Origin: Juglans regia
Lineage: Eukaryota > Streptophyta > Magnoliopsida > Fagales > Juglandaceae
Direction of reading: 5' to 3'
Assembly: GCF_001411555.2 (NCBI RefSeq)
Contig: NC_049904.1
Span: 29,277,370 to 29,341,369 of the forward strand
Length of the DNA: 64,000 nt
Shown here: positions 59,170 to 64,000 of the stretch, piece by piece
Position numbering within the stretch: position 1 is the first letter of the stretch
Layout: every line of letters begins with the position of its first letter
Notes under the pieces: model-generated
What the model was told of the DNA's origin: nothing
Databases searched by the model: none
Seen by the model: the letters and a program-made list of their open reading frames with translations, nothing else
Made by a program: the position numbers and the translations under genes

Positions 59170-61250
59170 ACTCAGGTAGGGTAAAGTTCCTCATCCCGCC
59201 TGGCAACGTCTGTCCGGGAACAGGCGACTTGATTGCGGAGATAGGTGCACTCCTCTTTCAAGTGCAACCTCGTGCGAATGGCTGTGAGGACTTCGATCGT
59301 GCCATTCAGCTCCAACCAAGCTTTGACCGCCCTCTCGTGGGCTTCGACTGCGAACTTTCGCAGCTCCCTGACTTCCCTCATTATCTTTGCCCAACCGTTA
59401 ACAATCCAGGCAACTAGGTGGTCAATCCCCTCCTATACCCAAGCCATGAAACTATGAGGACCGAAAAAGGTGGAAAACCAAATCAGAAAATAAAAAGGGA
59501 AGGGCATATCGGAGACAAGATCCCTCTAAGCTGGCATGTCGTGTCTCTGATTGCCTCAACCCAGGTGGCATACGGGCTTAGGCCAGTCCCAAACCCTTAT
59601 GTTACGCACTGTCTCCCATCTAAAAGGACCACTTCGGCAAAGTTAGGGGGAGGTAATTAGGCAGAGCGACATGGACTCCCTAGTCGTCTCTTTCTGAGGT
59701 CAGAAGGTGTCAGCTAGCCAAGAAAGCCCATTATCCGCAGGGGGCCCATCGGCCACGGGAGGCTCACCATTTGACAACAACCCAGCTTCTTCACCACTAT
59801 GGCGTAGGGTGAGGGTCACTGTGACAACAACTCAGCTTCTTCACCATCTGACAACAACCTAAAACTACCCCAGCTAGAGCAACCGAGGAAACCTCACCCG
59901 CCTCCTAAGCGACCCCTAGCTCGATGCACGCCCGATTCTTGACATTGGATTGAAAGGATGGCGTGTCTCCCATGTAAATGATCGACATTGGTGTTCAAGG
60001 AAAGATAACTTCTTCTCTAGCGTCCCCATGACATTGAAGCACTCGAAAGGCTCGCCCATGCCTACCGGGACTAGCGGGGACGGGTCCAAAAAAGTTGCAA
60101 AGAAAGCCCTATCGAGCTCTCGATCCTCGTCGTCTAGTCCATCCGACGTCGGCCACTCACGCAGGATAGATCAATCAACACCCATGGTGGCTAGATAGTC
60201 TGCCTCGATATGCTTCATCAGGACTTGAACATCATCATGGAGAGGGGGTCATGAGGCTCGGTCGAGCGCCCATGACTTCTCAACTATTGTGGAGTGGCGA
60301 GTGGCATGGAACGAGCTGTCACTGGAGATCTAAGCGAGTGGGACCCCCCCCCCAAGCCATAGGGAGCCCAGGGGGACCAGACAAGTGATGCACACCCCTT
60401 CTTGTCAGACCCCTTCGGCCATGGGGGTAGCTCCCTAAAAAATTCACAGCCTGAAACACTAGACCAGTCCGGCATAACCACGAACAACTCGATGTTTGCG
60501 CAAGTCACCAAGGCCTTACTCCACACATCCTCCTGGTGTGCCTCAGCTTAGACCCACTCAACACATGTCAGTTTCTAGGCAAACAGACTTACCGCGAAGT
60601 CTTGATCGTCTGGTACAATCCCCCAAACAACCCTGACAGGAAACTCCTGACGAATCATCTCCCAAGGGGTAAATTCCCAATCTTGCCCCGACATGAACAA
60701 GAATTTCTTCGTCCAATTGCTCACTCGGTTGTATTGAGGTTTCGGGAGAGATATGAAGCTAAACACATTGCCCTCCCGACAATGGATCTGATGGAGGTAG
60801 AAGAATTCTCTTGTGGTCAGATCTAGGTAGTCCTCAGCTGTGTCGCGCAACACCCAACGCCAAACCACGCAACAACATAAGGATCCTCCAAGCTTTGGGA
60901 CGGAGCTGCGCTGGGGCCAATCCGACGAAATCTAAGATATCTCGAACCGGGATGTAGAAGTGGAGATGCAACCCATTAGTAAACATCATGGAGTAGAAGG
61001 CAACCTTAGCAGCCCTCAAGTCTACAGCCCCCTGTCAGGGCCTAGGCCTTTTCAAATCGATGTACTCTAATATCCCGTACGAGTTATGTATGGCGTTGAG
61101 GTTAGCTTTAGAGGTGGATACAGACCAATGGTGCCCCTCGAAGTACTGCGAGGCCTCAAGGGGTACCTCGTCTTGCCACTTGGAATGGGCCTTAGGAAGC
61201 GCCGCTTTGCCCGAGAAACTAGAAAAAGATATGGGGCCATTCACATCTAT
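59170..61250 (-). pseudogene. Antisense ORF relic of Tat element
   Basis: Minus-strand frames at 61244-61035, 61019-60834 and 60868-60575, then a helical, charged frame at 59394-59172, look like pieces of one long broken ORF. The pieces include YSMMFTNGLHLHFYIPVRDILDFVGLAPAQLRPKAWRIL and NVFSFISLPKPQYNRVSNWTKKFLFMSGQDWEF. These match my memory of the plant gag-like or transposon-like proteins with ...GWKKRFFFVSG-DWEFP... that form the antisense ORF of Retand-type elements. Its function is unknown in the family. Stops make this copy inactive. Confidence 0.6.
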
Positions 61251-61473
61251 CGGAGTTCAGATACACTGGAAAGGAGAGCGGAAGAAGGAAGAAATAGTTC
61301 AGAGTTCAGAAAAGGGGAACCTAGCTAGGAACTTTATAGGAAATGTGTCCTAGCATCCATTTGGGTCAGGAGCAGGGGTCGTCTGTATCTTTGGATGGTT
61401 GACGAGAGCACGTGGGGTGATTGTAGGGAAAATGGCAGAAACAATTCACGTCGCTTGAGCTACAAGAATTGGT

Positions 61474-61891
61474 AGGATAACTGAATGAAATAATAGAGGG
61501 CCTAGATAAAAGGCCCAGAACCCCGAGGCTGACAACCCACCCTCCCCCATTCTACGAGGGCCCGTTAACGGGAAATGGAGATCCCCCACATTTAATGAGA
61601 CAGTTAGGGATGCATGCGAGGGGGCCCTTGGAAATGATAGGCCGCCGACAAACCAACAGTTCAGGAAACGCGAGCATACGAAAATTTGGGAAGACGGGTC
61701 GCAACGGAGGGAAAGAGGAATGGTATTTAAGCGGGTAAGATAACTTCACTTGGGCTCTCAAAAGATTTGAGACTCCCTACGTCATCTAAGTTTGGCATCG
61801 GAGGCTTCTCGGCCATAACCACCGTTCTTCCTTTCCCCCTTGCAAGTACCCATTAGGGGCCTGGTGGACAGTTACAAAACATCCATCAACA
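61474..61891 (+). repeat. 3' LTR of Tat-lineage element
   Basis: About 418 bp ending ATCCATCAACA and followed directly by a (TA)n run. It is moderately diverged from the 5' LTR, implying an old insertion. No convincing polypurine tract precedes it. Confidence 0.85.
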
Positions 61892-61915
61892 TATATATAT
61901 ATATATATATATATT
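61891..61915. repeat. (TA)n at Tat element insertion point, right
   Basis: A TA run next to the 3' LTR; with 53659-53685 it indicates insertion into a TA microsatellite. Confidence 0.8.
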
Positions 61916-64000
61916 ATGCCATTTTTATTTGTCAAAACTAATTTAAATGCCTTACACTTTACATTAAATGGATATATCCATTTCACTTAAAATGAAGAAG
62001 ATCCTATTCAATGTTTCACTTTTTCTTTAGTGGCTTCAAACCTTTATTAAAAGGGATGTTGTGGCACGAGTAATGTCACTTTTACAAAGTCATGCATGAA
62101 GATTGCAAAATTGACTTGTTTTCATTGTTTTCTCTATAATTCTCAAAAACCCCTATCATATTACAATTATTTTATTTTTACTTGATTTATTTTAGTATTA
62201 GATATAAAAATCCAATTTTATGAAATGTCATAGAACTCTTGGCATGAGAGAGTTGTGGTGGGAGTACTGATGTGACAAATCTCATTTATCCATTTTTTGA
62301 TTGAGAAACAATATTTGTAATTGGTGTGCAAGTCCCGGGTACTTCCTTTTAAGGGTGAGCAGTAGGGTCCCTCACTCCACTACGTATACCCACCCCTACA
62401 TGGGCTAGCGGGGTTGTTCGTATGGGAGGCTGGGGGTTCTATCATTAGGCTACATTAACTTTCACATAATATACACTAACAAATTTAAAAACTATATTAT
62501 TAGTTTTAAAATTATGGTCATATTTATAAATTTAAATTTACAATTTGAGTTCATAAAAGTATTTTTTTTATCACTTTTAAACCTAGAAATAGTGGGCTAT
62601 GGGCACTATTGGAGCAGGCCACCCCCTCCCATGCGGACCTGTCTCCGCCCCCACATGTGCCGGAAGCACCCCCACTTCATTTGATAAAAATTGGTATGTA
62701 TGAGATCTAAGTAAAAAAATTATTTTTTAATAATAAATTTATTTTTTTAAAAAAAAAAAAGGACAAAAATTACTCACTCTAAAATTGTATTTAAGATTAT
62801 TCTTTAAGATTACGAGAGCTTTAAAGACAAAATAGGATAAATAAAAGAATGGCTAGTTGGGGCACTATTTTGTTACTTAACTGGACGTTCATACGTCAAA
62901 AAGTACTAAACTAGATTTTTTGGCCTTTTTTACACTTTTCAATCGGCTAGCTTTTTGTTCAGCATTTATCAGTCTTCGCATGCTTTTTTTCCTATTCCTT
63001 TTTCTCTTTTTCTTTTGCAGTGTGGAAATTAAAGCTTGTTTATCGGAAACATTTCACAAAATGGAAAGTGATGCGTGAAACTAATCAACCTGCTTTTGGG
63101 CATTTGGCAATTAAGCCTTCCTTTCCATCGAAACATTTCACAAACTTTAGCTTTTGATTTTCCATGTCCCGGGACAACCGATGGGAGAAATGTCATTTGA
63201 AGAGACGAGTAGTACTGTAAAATACATTCTAAGGCTGTCTATTTTTATTTTTTTTAATAAAATTACAACACAATTATTTATTTAAATATAAGGATGATTG
63301 GGTCATGTAAGGAACTTGAAATCAATAAACTGCCCACCAATCTTTTTTTTTTTTAATCAAAACCCTATTTGATTTGGTCAATGACCTTGTAACATGTTAA
63401 AATTTGTCCCCTCTCTCACGAGGGATGTCCCAGATTGAGTTCCTTTACTCCCAACTCTCTTTACAAAAAATTCAAAGAAAAGAAGACTTTGATGTGACCG
63501 TAAAATAAATCTAACATATCAGAACAGGTCAGGTTACGAGCTTTACCTTTATCGGATCCTTTTGTGAGCCAAACATTTCTCTTATCAATTTGATTGTTTG
63601 GTCTTTATTAGGCAAATGATAATTAATGGACTTCTATGCACATAATTTACACAACGTGTTGACTATTCTAAACGGGTCAGACTCTATCTTTCTAGCCTAT
63701 AGAATAAATGAAACCATGAATGCAGTATGCGTGTGTTTCCGACTAAGTGCATTTTACAATAGCAATTTGCAGCTTAAAAGAAAGAAGATACAATTTATAA
63801 ATTTGATCCAGAGGCTACCAAGAAGGCAGTTTATTGATTAATTAGGTGCCCTATATATTTATAAAAATGGAGGCACCCCCATATGATTGTGTGTTGAAGT
63901 TACTCTTCCATTTTTTAATTATAAAGAGACACTTCCAAAGCATCCTAAAAATTAAAAAGTGCATCTCTTTTCAAGCAAAAGAAACGAAAATGCTTCTGGT
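61916..64000. other. Non-coding right flank
   Basis: No gene is recognised. GC-richer islands at about 62320-62450 and 62600-62690 may be repeat fragments. A short frame at 63626-63841 has no recognisable domain. Confidence 0.45.

Larger units (their letters stand above)
53686..61891 (+). mobile_element. Ty3/gypsy retrotransposon, Tat lineage, inactive
   Basis: An 8.2-kb element has two LTRs. Next to the 5' LTR the sequence ATTGGCATTTTCTGTGGGATTC resembles the ATTGGCGCCGTCTGTGGGGATT primer region of Tat elements. Gag and protease are essentially deleted: pol begins about 300 bp after the LTR. Reverse transcriptase, RNase H and integrase follow, then a long 3' region with a 115-bp minisatellite and an antisense ORF relic. 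An antisense ORF and a repeat-rich 3' region are known features of Tat/Retand elements. Premature stops, frameshifts and changed catalytic residues show that it is dead. Confidence 0.88.

Noticed and set aside
63626..63841. 71-codon plus-strand frame
   Set aside because: No recognisable motif and AT-rich context; likely chance.

Overview
The window is nuclear DNA from a dicot plant. Exons are separated by AT-rich introns, and most of the intergenic space is retrotransposons, MITEs and (TA)n microsatellites. The MITE with GTTTGGA-type ends and the overall protein similarity make me think of Fagales, perhaps Juglandaceae; that is an inference from memory. Three host genes are convincing. (1) A single-exon trihelix (ASIL/SIP1-type) transcription factor lies at 1622-2539 (+). 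(2) A single-exon ALOG/LSH nuclear protein lies at 19241-19789 (-). (3) A nine-exon SCAR/WAVE gene lies at 39695-52303 (+) and encodes about 1288 residues, with an intact N-terminal SCAR homology domain and an intact C-terminal WH2-connector-acidic tail. They are unrelated in pathway: two are transcriptional regulators and one activates ARP2/3 actin nucleation.

Layout. 1-1621: MITEs, then the trihelix 5' region. 2540-10640: non-coding, possibly including transcribed 3' exons, and rich in (TA)n. 11289-15098: a complete minus-strand LTR retrotransposon with an AACAA target duplication. Its interior carries fragments of host genes: a pentatricopeptide-repeat gene and a kelch-guanylate kinase gene. 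15100-19240: non-coding. 19241-19789: LSH gene. 20000-30600: MITEs (including a hAT-like family with exact 8-bp target duplications and a long palindrome) and a probable solo LTR. 30601-32530: 3' part of a minus-strand LINE with RNase H. 32530-39690: more MITEs and two unexplained stretches. 39695-52303: SCAR gene whose introns hold a solo LTR, a 3.4-kb LINE with a perfect 15-bp target duplication, a tRNA-derived SINE and MITEs. 53090-53640: LINE RNase H relic. 53686-61891: a decayed Tat-lineage Ty3/gypsy element with both LTRs, a 115-bp minisatellite and a relic antisense ORF. 61892-64000: nothing recognisable.

The observations most worth a second look are the gene-capturing LTR element, the two in-frame tandem duplications inside the large SCAR exon (40-residue and 103-residue units), and the minisatellite plus antisense ORF in the 3' part of the Tat element. 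I found no wholly new system. All family calls are from reading the translations; no database search was run.
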